A DNA stretch of 64,000 nucleotides from Epinephelus fuscoguttatus. Taxonomy: Eukaryota > Chordata > Actinopteri > Perciformes > Serranidae. The stretch is taken from the NCBI RefSeq assembly GCF_011397635.1, contig NC_064761.1, forward strand, positions 28,375,643 through 28,439,642. Direction: 5' to 3'. The notes under the pieces were generated by a model. That model was given only the letters and a program-made list of their open reading frames with translations. It was not told the origin of the DNA and made no database searches. Shown piece by piece: positions 10,264 to 24,600 of the stretch (its first letter is position 1; every line of letters begins with the position of its first letter). A program made the translations under genes and the position numbers.

Positions 10264-11701
10264 TTAAAGGGACATTTCACCCAAAAATCAAGAAAACATA
10301 TTTTCCCTCTTACCTTTTGTGCTTTTTATCAATCTGGATAGTTTTGATGTGAGTTGCAGAGTGTTGGAGATATCGGCTGTAGAGATGTCTGTCCTCTCCT
10401 GAATATAATGTGACTAGATGGCTCTCAGCTTGTGGTGCTCAAAGTGCCAAGAAAATACATTTGAAAAACTCAACATCAGTGTCTCTTTCCAGAAATCATG
10501 ACCTGGTTACGCAAGATAATCCACAGACCTTGTTGTGGGGGTTTTTATGAAGGAACTACTTTCTTTCTACCAAACCACACCCGCCATCATTATCACCGTG
10601 CAGAAGGAAGAGTGCATCTACTGCTAGCTAACATCACAGTTTAGTCAAGAAGGACGCCATTAACGCTTTCCCTACCAGTGGCCAGCCACCTCTAACATTT
10701 CTGATCATATTCACTCATCTTTCAAGACCCACAGAATAATTTTCTCTACGAATATGTAAATAGTTTATACATCAAACTAAAGAAGAGACCTTCTGTTTTT
10801 ATACACACCAAAAAAATTTTTTATTTTATCTTATTCCATTCCTTTTTATTTGACAACACTTGAATTTGTGCATTTTCATTAATAAAAACAAAAAAAAACA
10901 TTTCGGACAAAAAGCTGAGAAGAATGTGTTTTTGTCAAAGACAGTCATTTTCAAGTACAAAATCAATTTCACATTACATTTTTGTTTTTTCTCATTTCCT
11001 TATGTTGTCTATCAACATCACCATGGCTTGTGCAACCATAAAGTTTATGGTCTGCTCCAACATTTTCGTGCAGTTTATAAGCTGCTACTTCTCTGTAAAC
11101 AACATGCTCTTCCGGTTTCCAGCGGATATTCGTCTTCATTTGTTTTTGGACATGGCAGTGCTGTTCTATTTCACAAAATGTGTAACAGCGCCCCCTATCT
11201 TATAACAGTGAAAACAAGGATTGCTGAAATATCTTGTCAATGGTGGGGAAGTGTTCTGTCATAGATGACATAAAATCTCAACAATGGTGGGGATAGTGTT
11301 AATGTTTACATCCCGCACTGTTACGAGCACAAACGTCTCGTCCATGAGATACACGCTTCCTCCTGTGCAGTGATACAGTTGGCGGGTGTAGTTTGGCAGA
11401 GAGAAGCTAGTTCCTACATGAAATTTCTCACAATAAAGTCTGTGGAATATCTTGAGTAGCCAGGTCATGATTTCTGTAAAGAGACATTGTTGTTGAGTTT
11501 TTGAAATTTATTTATTTTTTTGGCACTTTGAGCACCACAAGCCGAGTGCCCTCTAGTTGCATTATATTGGAGAGAAGGCAGACATCTCTACAGCTGATAT
11601 CTCCAACACTTGGCAACTCACACCAACAGTCTATACTGATAAATAGCACGTAAAAGATAAATAATATGTATTTTTGATTTTTGGGTGAACTGGCCCTTTA
11701 A
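10264..11701. mobile_element. TTAAAGGG-ended palindromic MITE, copy 1
   Basis: It starts TTAAAGGGACATTTCACCC and ends GGGTGAACTGGCCCTTTAA, an inverted terminal repeat. The internal halves are also roughly inverted copies of each other, for example gtgttggagatatcggctgtagagatgtctgtc-type DNA at 10360-10392 against its complement near 11575-11615. It belongs to the same family as 15981-16718. About 630 bp of AT-rich unrelated sequence interrupts the centre (roughly 10666-11297), seemingly flanked by attaacg/gttaatg, so it was hit by a later insertion. It has no coding capacity. Confidence 0.7.
10666..11297. other. Unidentified insertion inside MITE copy 1
   Basis: This block has no counterpart in the second copy of the family. 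It is AT-rich, with two short overlapping + strand open frames of 93 and 134 codons that I do not recognise. The class of the insertion is unknown. Confidence 0.4.
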
Positions 11702-11833
11702 TGAGAGCTGCAGTCATCCAGGCTGGTGATCGTCCTGCATCTAGATGTGTCAGGGTAACGCATATAGTTAAAAGTTAGAGAATAAGTCAAGTCAGTGAAA
11801 GCTCCCTATTTGTATCGCAAGGTAAAGGTCTCT

Positions 11834-11835
<2 letters not shown>

Positions 11836-11870
<35 letters not shown>
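11836..11870. repeat. (GT)n microsatellite
   Basis: About 17 GT units between the MITE and the first agbl4 exon of the window. Confidence 0.95.
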
Positions 11871-11872
<2 letters not shown>

Positions 11873-12031
11873 GATCGAGTGATAACAGAGTTGAGCAAGA
11901 GAAACAGATCTTATCAAATCCATTTTACACACTGAATGCTGGAGAGAAAAGACATTACACACTCAATATGAAGTCAATATTAACCTGATAAATAGCTATG
12001 TGAGTGTGTGATGATCTGTGACGTCCATATG

Positions 12032-12034
<3 letters not shown>

Positions 12035-12091
<57 letters not shown>

Positions 12092-12114
12092 CGTGCGTGC
12101 GTGTGTGTGTGTGT
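12035..12114. repeat. Compound (GT)n(GTGC)n microsatellite
   Basis: A GT run of about 52 bases is followed by a short gcgt stretch and more GT, about 370 bp upstream of an agbl4 exon. Alternating purine-pyrimidine DNA of this length can adopt Z-DNA; that is general knowledge and not something seen here. Confidence 0.95.
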
Positions 12115-12487
12115 CCTTACACCGCATTCACCTCTGCTCACCATCCATGTATTTGTACTGTAGGTGTGCCCTTCAGAAGGACAGTCTGATTGAAGTTACG
12201 TGTGGGTGGTTGGCTCCTTTCAGGTGGTAAACATATTGTCAGTCTGCAGTATCTGGAGGGTTTGTAGTCGTCCCATGGGTGAAAGCCTCTCCGCAGCACA
12301 GTCTCCCTACAGCAAAGACAGGAAGGCCTTCCCTTAATCCCACAGGACAAACTCTGGTGTGGACAGTTGCTGTTGTCAGAAAAATATCCCATCTTTCCCA
12401 CTAACCTGCTGTTTTCTATCTCCTGTCTGTGCGTCTCTCTGTTTCTCTGTCCCTCTGTTCTCTCCGTTCCCTCTTTTCCTCCATCAG

Positions 12488-12640
12488 AGAGTTAGCTTGG
12501 AGTTCTACATTGATGTCCATGCCCACTCCACCATGCTGAATGGCTTCATGTACGGCAATGTGTTCGAGGACGAGGAGCGCGTCCAGAGACAGGCTGTCTT
12601 CCCCAGACTGTTGTGCCAAAACGCGCCAGACTTCTCCTTT
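12488..12640 (+). CDS. agbl4: agbl4 coding exon: zinc-ligand region
   Basis: 51 codons, phase 0 at both ends. Acceptor ccatcag, donor gtaagt. It encodes the FYIDVHAHS block and ends DFSF. The exon also lies inside a longer open frame that runs into intron on both sides; the splice signals and family similarity set its limits. Confidence 0.92.
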
Positions 12641-15600
12641 GTAAGTCACACAAACAGACACACGCAGACACACCACAGAGGCGGGCTCGGCACCAGAGTT
12701 TCACCCAGCTTCAATCCCGGGGCTAGCTCGGAAAGAGAACATGAAATAGTCCTCTCTCAGCAACTACTGGTGATGTGGTGTTCAGTGAGGCATTTAATTG
12801 CCAACTGTTGCACTCTTAAGGCTCATTTATACTCCCTTTACCAAAATAGACACATCCATTTCAAACGCTGTAATTGCCACTGATCTTGTACTTCCATGCT
12901 TCCTTTATGTTGGCATGGATACAGCCATAGATGGCACTAGAGGGCGGAGTCAAAAGTTTCACACAACTTCAAACAAGGCGAAAGTGGAGGAGGTCGTAAT
13001 AATGTACCTTTAATCCAAGGCAGTGTTGTAGTGGTCTGTGCAGCCATTATATGCATCGTGACATGTGGATGGAGAATACTTTTCACTCTATCACCTATTT
13101 GTTGCCATTTTTTAAATGTCTTTCTCCTGTGGTTGTATCTCGCCTGAACTATGCTACACTGCCTTTATGATCTGTAGTGGTAGTGTTCCATTTCAGCCGT
13201 ATGCACAAGCTTTCAGAAAACGTGCACAAATACGGATGAAATGTCCGTCTCTGTCTCTGTATCTAACGTTGAGCATAAATGAGCCCTTAGTGCTACAAAG
13301 TTGATGCTTGGTTGCATCGGGCACCTCCCAGGTGTCATTGTATGTAGCTGCATGGATTTGAGGCAAGGTGTTGATTATAAAACAAAAACATGTGCTTCTT
13401 TGTTTTTAGATGAGGAAGAATATGCATAGACTGCATGTATGTATTAATTAGTGAGTGTAAAGACACACACACACTCACACACACTCACACAGGAGGTGTT
13501 AAATTATTTAAAGGTAATATGTGTGCAGAAGAAAGGAGTGTGCTCCAGCTGTGCGCAGAGATTCTCACCTTGACCACCAAAGAGAGGAGACGATGGGGAG
13601 CATAAAAGAACAGAGGGTGAAACTTTATAAACCACTGTTAGATTAACTGGCAGAAGTATACAGAATAATTGAAATAAAGCACAATATTCAGAAAATATTT
13701 AAAAATGTATGAGTTTTGTAAAAGAATGCAGAAAAACTTCAGCATTAGGCAGGTATGCAAAGGTTTGGTGTGCCAAAGCAGCAGCAGTGCTGGTGGCAGA
13801 AGTCCTTGAGGAGCAGAAATATGAATGGAAATTATGTATGAGAATCTACAATATCTACCTTAAACCTGCGGCGGATGATAAACCGGCTGTTTGCTGGGAG
13901 GATAGCGCCTCCAGAGATGGTTCTTCAGTGCTGCATCTAAACTGTGTCAACACAAACACTGAATCTTACAAATATAAATCTAAAATTTGTCAGAGCTAGT
14001 ATGCTGTTTCTGCACTTCAATTTCACGGTTTTGTTAGGTATGGTCTCAAATTCAAAGTCTAATTTTAAGCATTTACACTTACTGGCCACTTTATTAGGTA
14101 CAACCTGTTCGTTAATGCAAATAACTAATCAGCCAATCATGTGGCAGCAACTCAATACATTTAGGCATGTAGTCAAGACGACCTGCTGAAGTTCAAACTG
14201 AGCATCAGAATGCGGAAGAAAGACCACACCAGGTGCCACTCCTGTCAGCTAACAACAGGAAACTGAGGCTACAGTTCACACAGGCTCACCAAAACTGGAC
14301 AATAGAAGATTGGAAAAATGTTGCCTGGTCTGATGAGTCTGGATTTCTGCTGCGACATTCAGATGGTAGGGTCAGAATTTGGAAAATGAAAGCATGGATC
14401 CATCCTGCCTTGTATCAACGGTTCAGGCTGCTGCTGGTGGTGTAATGGTGTGGGGGATATTTTCTTGGCACACTTTGGGCCCCTTAGTACCAACTGAGCA
14501 TCGAGGGCAAAAGGGGGCCTTACCACCCCTCCAACTGAAGCTTTGAATATTCATTGTTGATTATTACCAAGCTCAAGAGCCCCAAAAAATATGTAAAGAA
14601 ATCCTAAAGATATACAGACCAGTTTCCCATGCATGTAACTATTACTATAAATATGCATTTGTACTGTGAACAGAAAAAGTGAACACTGTGTAGGTCGTGA
14701 CGAAGCACAAGACTGTACTGTAAAAGTAGGCCATCATATTCTGTCTGAGCAGTGCAGGTGTTCTGCTTAAGCACCCTCTTAGGTGGCAGAAACTGGGTTT
14801 ATTTGGACTGCACTGTGTAGACTGAGGAGGGGAAACTGAGGAGGAAATGAAAGTATTGAGAATGAATGGAGGAGAGAAGCAAGAACAGAAGAGCATGTGG
14901 AAGAAAACATCCATTCACTGAGTGCGATGCTCCTCTACGCAGCCACACATGCATAACCTAATAACACGTTTTTATACAGATACATTATCTGCCAAACGTT
15001 TTCTCTCAGCTGGTGTCACTTCTACTGACCTTCGTTTTCTCACTGATGGTGACATTTCATAGCACAGCCACTTACACACATCATAAAGAATAACCTTTAT
15101 TGCCCATTGACACCTGGTGCCAACCTGGATACAGAGACAAGCCAGAGAGGCGGATGCTCACCCACACATGTATGGAAATGTCACTGATTGTCAGTGTCTA
15201 TACAGTATGCAGTTACGAAGGACGAGTAAAACGCTATTTCAGGAGAATTTCTCTCCCTCGCTCCGTATTGCTTGTGTGACAGCTGGCCCCAGGGTCATCT
15301 CCCTCACTGTGCTTTTGTCCCTCTGCCCATTCAGCACTACCCAAAGCCCAGTGCAGCAGCAGCAGCAGCAGCACAACACAATCATGGCAAACTCCCACTG
15401 GTGGCCGCCAAGTTTGCATTTCAGCAAGGCAACTCTCACTGCAGCAGAGTGGAGTGACAGTGAATGGAAACTTTTTCCACACTCTTCCCAAGACAGCGTC
15501 ATATTTGTGTAGTATAGCTGACACGCCGAAACCCAAAATAGACCGGACTTTTTTCCCCCCCTGCTATAGCCATTTACAGCTTTGTAATGACATTGTATGA

Positions 15601-18600
15601 AGTCAATCTGTTCAAATAAGCTACTGTACCCTTCATCATTTGTCCTGGATCCTCGAGAGGCTTACCACCGCAACCGGCTGAGAAACAAATCATTGGATGT
15701 TAATGCATTTCCACTGATGAGAGAATCAGCCGATATTGACAGTAGCCGTTTTGTTTTTTCATTTATCAGCAAGGAAATATAGTCAAAATAAATGGATGGA
15801 TTATTGTAAATACAATAAAGGGTTTGTTTTAATTTAGCTTGTCAAAGGCTGGTTCTCAGACTGACTCTAGACCCTGTAGTATATTGTACTACTGGTAGTA
15901 AAACTAACTTACAATTTCATCTTACAGTGTTATATGTATGCTGAGGGTTTGCTCCATGCTACGTATGACCTGTGATGTACTTAAAGGGACAGTTCACACT
16001 AAAATCAAAAATACATATTTTCCCTCTTACCTGTAGTGCTACTTATCAGTCTAGATTGTTTTGGTGTGAGTCGTTGACTGTTGGAGATATCAGCTGTAGA
16101 GATGTCTGTCTTCTCTCCGATATAATGGAACTAGATGGCACGCAGCTTGTGGTGCCAAAAGCACCAAAAAAATTCATTAGAAAAACTTGACAGCAATGTC
16201 TCTTTCTAGAAATCATGACCCAGTTAGTGAAGATAATCCCAGGACCTTATTGTGAGCAGTTTCATGTAGGAGCTATTTTTTCTCTACTGAAATACATCCA
16301 GGAGGGAAGCGTGCATCTACTGCTAGCTCACCTAGCGCCAGTGAGCTAGCTAACATTGGAGCTCAGCCGATGATGACGACTTTTATATTTACATCTCGCG
16401 TTGTCACAAGCACGAGCCTCTTACCCATGAGTATTTGCACGCTTTCTCCTGCGCAGTGATACGGCTGGTGGATGTAGTTTGGCAGAAAGTAGTACTAGAA
16501 AATAGTTCCTACATGAAACTGCTCACAACAAGGTCTGTGTTTTATATTTAGTATCCAGGTCATGATTTCTGGAAAGAGACCAGCGAAGGCAGACATCTCT
16601 ACGGCCGATATCTCCAACACTTGGCAACTCACACCAGAACAATCTAGACTGATAAATAGCACTAAGAGGTATGAGGAAAAATATGTATTTTTGATTTTAG
16701 GGTGGCCTGTCCCTTTAAGGGAAACTACTGTTTTAACAGAAGAAGTCAGTCCATTTTGTTATAATTTTAATTAATACATTAAGTATCTGCTCCCAACCGT
16801 GTTTTCTCCAGAACCTTTTCTTTAAACCTTCAATAACTGATTGTTGACATGGTTAACTTATTAACAAAGACTTGCTGTTTCACACTCACAGGTCTTACCA
16901 GATTTGCACAACACAATAGCTGCTGTGTGATTTTACATCACAGAAGTTGGCAGTAACAGACCCATTCCCACCATAGTGTACAACTGTGCCGTGTAGACTT
17001 TTTTAAGTACAGTCATGTGTAAACTGGGTCACAAAAACAATATGTTTTTGCTGAATGTGTTTCCTCTACTCTTTTACTGTAAGAAATAATCTGTCATTCA
17101 GGTTTTTAAGGACTTTAGAAAACATTTTATTTAGGAAAGTTTCAACTGGGAAACCCAGGCTGCTAATGCCTCATGAGGCTCATGACAATTTCATACCGGT
17201 ACTCAGGGTCCATGGAGGTATTTAAGGTTGTATGTCATAGCTGGGGCTAATGATATCCAAAGGGAGATTTTCCAGACTTGCTTTAGCAATAAAGATGCTT
17301 GGCGACACAAAGACTTGAACCCAAATCCTCTCACTGAAGTGTCATTTTCTAAGCACAAGTCCAACACAGTGTCTGAGATGTTGTTTTGTTGTTTATTTCT
17401 CCAGTCCAACACATCCTTTAACCGAGACGTGGTGAAGGCCGGCACCGGTAGACGGTTCCTTGGTGGTCTCCTTGATGACACGTCATACTGCTACACTCTC
17501 GAGGTGTCCTTCTACAGTTACATGATGGCTGGCAGCACCGCTCCTGTGCCGTACACTGAGGAGACGTGTATCCTTCAACATATGTGATCTGCGTGAGCGA
17601 ACATGAGTCTGTGTGAGGTCTACGGAGGAAAAGATCAGAGTGTGGAGAGCAGCGGAAATGTTTTGTCTCTCTTTATCTCTCGTCTCCTCACACACACACA
17701 CACACACACACATGTTGCTACCATTGCAATCTCCCACTGAAATCAAGCCAATTGATCTTGTAATCATTGGAGTCATTATTTTGATATTTGTGTCCCTGGA
17801 GTTGAGTGTGTGTGCACATGTGAGTGTAAATGTTTGTGTATGTGTGAGTATAAATGTGTGTATGTATGTGTGAGGTCATGTGTGCTCACTAGAAAGCCAT
17901 GTTGCTCTTTTGTTGCCTCTTGTTGCGACAGATGTGCAGTGACAGAATAGTGATGTGATAGCTGCGTCTATTGATTTCATTTACAAAGGAGAGAGGAGAA
18001 AGGGGCTTGTGTTGGCATATGTAGTGCTGCGTGTGTGTGCACAGTTGAGGCTTTGATTGAGATAAACAATAGCACAATGGAACAAGAGTGATTCCTGTCG
18101 ACTAGGATCACACACGTAGGAGTGCGCACGTACATTCGTCACGGGAACCGAAGGTCACAGGTGCCTTAATGGAGCCAGATGGGAGGAAGTTTTCCTTCAG
18201 CTGACCTTCTCGGGGTTGAAGAGCTCCGGAGAGCCAGCCGATGGCGGTCTGATCTTAGCGATAGAGTGAGTGAGAAGAGGGAGAAGGAGAGATTTAGAGA
18301 GAGCGATAAGGACCCTACATATGAAAAGTATGTGCTCCCCTACACACAGTCTGCAGGTGGAGGCGAGGGTGGAGATAGACGTAGCCCTAGTGCCCTCTAG
18401 TGCTGGGAGCTGGCACAGTCTGACTTTCTGACATGAAAAGTTAGAAACATTTTGGTGAAAATTGATAATTGGAAATGTGCAGAAAAAGTTCGACACAGTC
18501 ACTCATGCATTTTGGGATGTGGTGTGTGTTTTCCTCACCCTCTCATCACTTTAATGCTTCTCATAGAAACACACAGGTCAGTGGCTGCATTACAGATGTG

Positions 18601-21600
18601 ACACACTGGAAATACAGGCATGTCCATGCACACAGGGCAGCACCACAGCCACAGACAAATTGTTAGCCTTACGTTTAGAAGGAGACAGGTGTCTGGCTGT
18701 TGCGATAAACAAATTCCACTGTGTTTTCATTTGAGTTGGTGGCACTGGGTTCAGAGCAGGATAAGAAATGGGGAGCCAGAGGGGACATTTCATCTGAAGG
18801 TCAAATTGGGAGAAAACTCAGCCCTTGTGGGAGGACTTGCTTGATCTTTTTTTGTTTTTCAGGTGTGTGCGTGTGTGTGTTTGGCTATGAGAAGGGGAGG
18901 TGTACAAGGAGGAGGGGCTCCACAGGGTGGGCAGGCAGCACGGGGACCTGGTGTAGAGTGGAGATTGGGGTCAGGCAGGTTGAAGGAACCGACCATGTCG
19001 CTTTATACGCCCCAGCAGTCAGCTCGATGGAGCGTGCAAATCATCAACAGAGACCTTTAGCATCTCAATGCCCCCCACCTCCACCTTTCTCACCTGATGC
19101 ACACACACACACAGGCGCGCACACATAGTCCTTTAAACTAATACATGACAAATGAGTAATAACCTCACCCCTAACTCTTGCCACCTTGAAAACATGCCGC
19201 CCTTACCCTTTAATCTTCCCTGACTCTCCTTCTCCACCGCTGTGACTTGTAGCCGGCAAAATTGAAATCTTAACCTTTTGCACAGCTGAGACTTTTGTCG
19301 CAGTTTGAAGGTGCTCAGAAAAAGGTGTAATGCGGAGTGTGTGTGCATTTGTTTTCTGATCTCTCCTTTCATGTCCTCCTCTCTCCTCCATTCTGTCCTT
19401 TCCTCTCATCTCATCACCCAGAACATAACAGCTCATTATATCATTTAGTCAAGCTGAGAATCCTCTTCTCTGAAACAGCAGGCACAACCTCCATCGTGTG
19501 TCTGTCTTCTCTTCGTCCTCTAATCATTAACACCTGTGTGTGTGTGTGTGTGTATGTGTGTGTGTGTGTGTGTGCATACTCCTACATGTATATGTCTCTT
19601 TTTTGATGCTGTACTTAAAGGTAGTTTCAGTCTCTCTGACATCCCACATTCCAGAACTGTAATTAAATATTTTGGCCTGTTATGTTTCTCCCAGTTTTTC
19701 TATTTTCATAGCCCACCTGTGTTTTGTGATGGACCTTCCGGTTCAGACTCTGAAGTTTAAACTGGAAAGTGGAATGGATCAAGGTTGAGAGAATCTGGGA
19801 CCTCGTTCAAAACTCAGCTTGACGCTTTCCATTGTGTGTATGTGTGTGTTCAGTGCGTGCATTTATGTGAGCTTTGGGGGCCTACTTACCTTGTAGGTGT
19901 GTGGGTGCTTTTTGTGTGTTGTGAAGAGACAGTATTCTCTGTGACTTTGAAGAATTATTCAAAAACTTTAAAAAGCCATTCAGGCTGTAACGCTTCCCTG
20001 AAAGATTTTGCTCTTGTTTCTCCTGCGCTGAGCTGAGCGGTTGCTTTTTTCTTTTGTCATACAGACGTGCAGATTTTCAAGATTTTTAAACTTCTAACTC
20101 GGAGAGGAAGAGAAGTGCAATTTTCTTCTTTTATTGTTTGATTCATGCAAATTTGCTGTTTTCCTTCAGTAAAGAAAGGCTTCTGAAACAGTGGTCTTCT
20201 TATGGACGATGCTCACTCGAGTAATCACTATATATTGTCAAGAGTGTCAATGTTGGGTTATCTGGCAGGATTGTATGGTGTTGGCTCACTCAAAGATATA
20301 CACACTTGTAGCCCTCGTTTTCTATATGTGTGTGTGTGTGATGACTGCCTGCCAAAGCAGCAACACCCAGACGTGCACCTCACCATAACAGTGGGACTCC
20401 ATGAATACCAGAGCTGCCAGTGGAACACAGCATGCATCAGTGAACCTGACACCCAAAGGACAGGCTGTGAGAAGTATGCAAATGATATAGCTTGGAGGCA
20501 AATATGCTTCACTACCACACATCATACACATCATATCACACAGACATGCACAAATGGATAGGTGCTGACACGCGCAAGCGAGCGAGCGCACACACACACA
20601 CACACACACACACAGACATTTAGACACACCGTTGATTGCACAAATATTGTTGCTATGCTCAGATGAACAGGTGTCCTCACATGAGCAATCACAAAGATGC
20701 ACGCACTCACACCTCCAGTTGTGTTCTGGTAGTTTTTCGTGTAAGTCGATGAAGTTGATGTTCATGTCGAGTCAGAGAAAGTTAGGAAGGAAATTTAAGT
20801 ATCCTCACAGCTGAAAATTTGCAGTTGAAGCATTTACAGGCATGAAACTGAAAGAAGTTGCAGGTAAAATGGAAGTGCTGAAAGATATTTCAAGCACTCT
20901 GCTGAACTGAAATCATTAAGTGTGATTGAGCTGAAAGTGTTACAGTTAAAGTTAAAGTTGCTCTCTGGGCATTAATTAAACTCCTAAAAACTCATATCTG
21001 TTCATCAAAATTACATTAGACTTACATTATTAGAAATTTCCCATGAAAAAAAGCCCTGCATTGCTTAAAATGACTCAGATGTAACCTGTCACCTTTGCTT
21101 CATTTAGTGTGCGTGGATCTATGAATATGGAAAATAGTCCCGCCCCTGCAGCTCAAGCGTACCTGCTCACCATACTCTGCTCATCAAACACACAAACCTC
21201 AGCTTGTAAACAGTGGGGCTGGGGATCGTTTACAAAATTACAGTCATACCGATACCAGTAGAGTACTTAATTTGATTCCCATGATGTGAATGGAGTAGCG
21301 TGTAGTATAACTGTATTTGAATGTTTCGGTGGCATCATAGAACACTGAACTGCAAACTCTGTCAATACACCGCACTCATCTACACCACTACATCTACCAC
21401 TAGCTGCTGCTGCGGGAGTGTGAGCTCCGCATCAGGGACAGTTGATGAGAGTTCATCTGCAGACACACAGTGACAGGGCTAACTGTTACGTTGTGTTCAT
21501 ACCAAAAGTGATATGAATTTGCGCATCATGTCACTCATGTAAGTTTGAAAGCTAAAATATTTTGTGTTGACTCGTTTCATACACTCAATAACTTGTGTTA

Positions 21601-24600
21601 TATGCGCGCGAAATCACTGCATTGATGACTGAACTTCCGTCGGTACATCCTCAGTGTCATACGTCCCTGGCGCATCTCAGTGCTGATTGCGTATCACAGC
21701 GCAAATTGGTCGCTTAAGTTCAGATTTTTCACCACTTGTGAATAAGCATATGGCGCGAAATCCCACCTCTTGCTTCATTCTTGCTGCTTAATTTGCGTAT
21801 TTTGTGTCATTTGCATTGCGTCCATCGCACCATCCAATGGAAGTTCTAATTGTCTAATTGCACCTTTCCATTGACTTTACATGTTATTCACTCACGCAAA
21901 TTGTTTGATTCACGGCCAGTATGAACACAACATTAGTATCACACAGCTATATTACGTTTTTTTTAACAGATTTAATGACAGTGAGCCGTTTCAGTGTTGG
22001 AATGAGTTGGTTGTGACTGTTTCATTTTTGCTGTGTTATCTTGTGCTAACCGGGTGGACATTGAACTGGCCATGTGCCAGGAAAGAGCAGCTCTGCAGAT
22101 GGTTTTTCCCGGGATGGTCCAGTATCAGGCTGGTGCAAAAATGATCGGAAGCAGGTATCATTTGACTCGAGAAGTTTCGGTAATACTTTGGTTATTTCAG
22201 TTGATAGCTTAAATGTATTGAGTAGCCCACTGATACCCAGTCCTAATAAACAATAATAGATAACTTGAGCCTTCAGCTTGATTACGTTATTAAACAGCTA
22301 ATAGTGTGCTGCCAATGACGAAACTTAGCTTGCAAAATACTGATACGTAGCAACACCTGGATTCTCCTTTTGTTGTTGTTGTTACATGATTTGTTCCTTA
22401 GATTTGATACGTAACAAACCCTGAAAGTCAGAATGTGTGTTTTTGAACCTGTCATTACTACATTGCAGTTCCAATGCGAGAACGCTCAGCCATGGAACTG
22501 ACTGCTTATTTCACGTATGATGTCTTGGCATGTATAAAAAACACCATGTGGACATGTTAACAGAGTTAAAAACTTCATTTTTACTGGAGGGGGTCTTTAA
22601 ACAAAAGGAGATGAGAGCAGTGAAGTTGTCAGCTGAAGTTGAAAGTGGTTGAAGTGACAGTTGAAGTCAGAGATGAAAGCAGCTGAAATGTTTTGAAATG
22701 AAATTGAAAGCTGCCAAACTGTAAAATCCAAGGCAGAACACACACAGATAATCAGTGGTTGTGCAAATCTTTTGAACCATCTGTATATTTTTCATAACTA
22801 GTTTTGATTGTTTTCATTCCAGTTTATTTATTATCTCTGCTGTCAGTGGATTGTAACATTATAAAAAGAATGCCTTCAGGATTATTGACAGTAATGAGAA
22901 AGAACATAAACAGAGGCTTAGAGCCATAAACCACAGGTACCATGATGAAACGCATGTGTGTGTATGTTGTTATGTAGGCCTACTTTTTGTTTTACAGTGC
23001 TTTTATTCCTTGAACCTTTACACACAATACAGAGCCTTTCCTAAACAACAAATGTGTACAGCCCTTGTAAACAAACATAATAATTGGAATATAAAAATAG
23101 TATTCATATCCTGTTTTCAGAGCAGCATCGATCAGACGAGTCTTGTATTCCTGCCAGTGCACACTGTAAGAAAACTGAAGCCTTTTTTACACTTATTTAA
23201 TTTTACTACTCAAGTTTCAGCGCTTGTCTCCTTGGCAGTGACAGTTCCTCTTGTCAGGGATTTAAATCAACCCTTGTTTGTCCCTCTGGGCAACGGGACG
23301 TGAGGTCTTTCAGTCTGCTGAATCGCTATTGGGGACAAAAATGTCCCTTTCTGTATTGCTGTTGTTGACTACCCTCTTAATTAGCATTGATAATTAGTTC
23401 TCTACGTGTCAGTGCAGTGACAGGACCTGTCAGTCGCCGTATTGATGGCTCGAATGTCCCCTTGCTTGTCTCCTTGTTAACTCCCGTCCAATCTGGACAG
23501 CATTCTCCGCGTGTCTTGTCCATTTTACCACTGGGGGCCTTGTTGTCTGATCGTCACCTTGTCTGTCTGTCTGCCAGGGACTAGGCACGAGGGACAAGAC
23601 GGTGAAAGCCGCTAAATGGCGTGATGACAGTAAACAGCTGCAGTAAACAAGTCATGTCGTCCCCGTCCCCCTTTGTCTCACGTATCTCATCAGCGCCTAA
23701 GCTGGCATGCCCTTGAGCCATGACAATGACCTGCCATTGATTAGACAAGACCGTTATGTGTAGCGGGATGTTAAAGAATACACCTCACACACCTCGGTGA
23801 CAGGAAGGCAAGATGCTGACAGGCTGTGTGAAGCTGGCTCACACACCTTTTTGACCTCTCTGAGGCTGGATGATGATTACAAAATGATAATGATAATGAG
23901 TTCAGATCAAGTTATGTTGATGACTCAGTATTAGCAGTATTATTAGTTTGTCTATTCAGAAGAGGTGTTCTAGACGTGTACTGAAGCAGCCTCCACTACC
24001 ACCCACCTCTGTAATCCAAGCTGCAGCCCACCAACTGTTTACTGGCTCTGGCACACATCACTTCCTACTGCGGCAGCAGCCTCGTTCCAGACCCTACGGT
24101 TTCCCCCGGCAATGGTCCAGACAGCAGTCAGGGCATCCCCTGCGTTTCCGAGCATTCGCCACGTGGATGAAGTTCTCCTTCAGAATCTGACCGTCCATCA
24201 CAAAACCTCCTGTAATAGACGGTGAGTCGTGACAAGCCAAGCTGAGAGGCCATCTGCGCACGGTGGGGTCCGGGAGATATTTTTGTCGCTGAGCGTGCCT
24301 GGCCAAAGAGCTCGGGACTGGCACCGGGCTCTGCTGATGAAAGAGAATGGAGGAAAACACCAAAAACTTTCCTGAGGTCAGAAAGAAGACGTCAAGGATA
24401 CGAGAGGAGTGTGTTTGACGATGTGTATACAGGTTTTAGAGAATTAGTTTATGTCCTTGAATATGAACATGTGTGAGTGTATATCAGTGAATCAGCAGTT
24501 AACAATCATATGTGTCATTTTTGGCCATGCCAGTGGCTCTAGGGATGAGAATGTCTGTCCTGTCTATTGGTCGATTGGTTATTTGAACCACCACTTTGGT

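Larger units (their letters stand above)
17568..20814. other. agbl4 intron with GT/CA runs, no gene seen
   Basis: Several microsatellites (about 17691-17712 CA; 19533-19574 GT; 20588-20614 CA) and GT-rich patches near 17800-17870 lie in otherwise unremarkable intron. Open frames here owe their length to the dinucleotide runs. Confidence 0.4.
20815..22730. repeat. AGTTGAAG/GCTGAAA-rich repeat split by inserted DNA
   Basis: 20815-20955 and 22610-22730 both consist of loosely repeated agctgaaa, agttgaag and gaagtgac words. The intervening 1.65 kb contains a clear MITE (21490-21931) and other repeat-like DNA. I read this as one AAGTTG-rich minisatellite-like repeat broken by insertions. Confidence 0.45.

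Noticed and set aside
12416..12676. 86-codon minus-strand frame opposite an agbl4 exon
   Set aside because: Shadow of the + strand exon.
15117..15512. 131-codon frame over the GCA run
   Set aside because: Length is helped by the trinucleotide run; no family resemblance.
20322..20765. 147-codon Cys-rich minus-strand frame
   Set aside because: Its Cys/Val content comes from the CA/GT dinucleotide runs.
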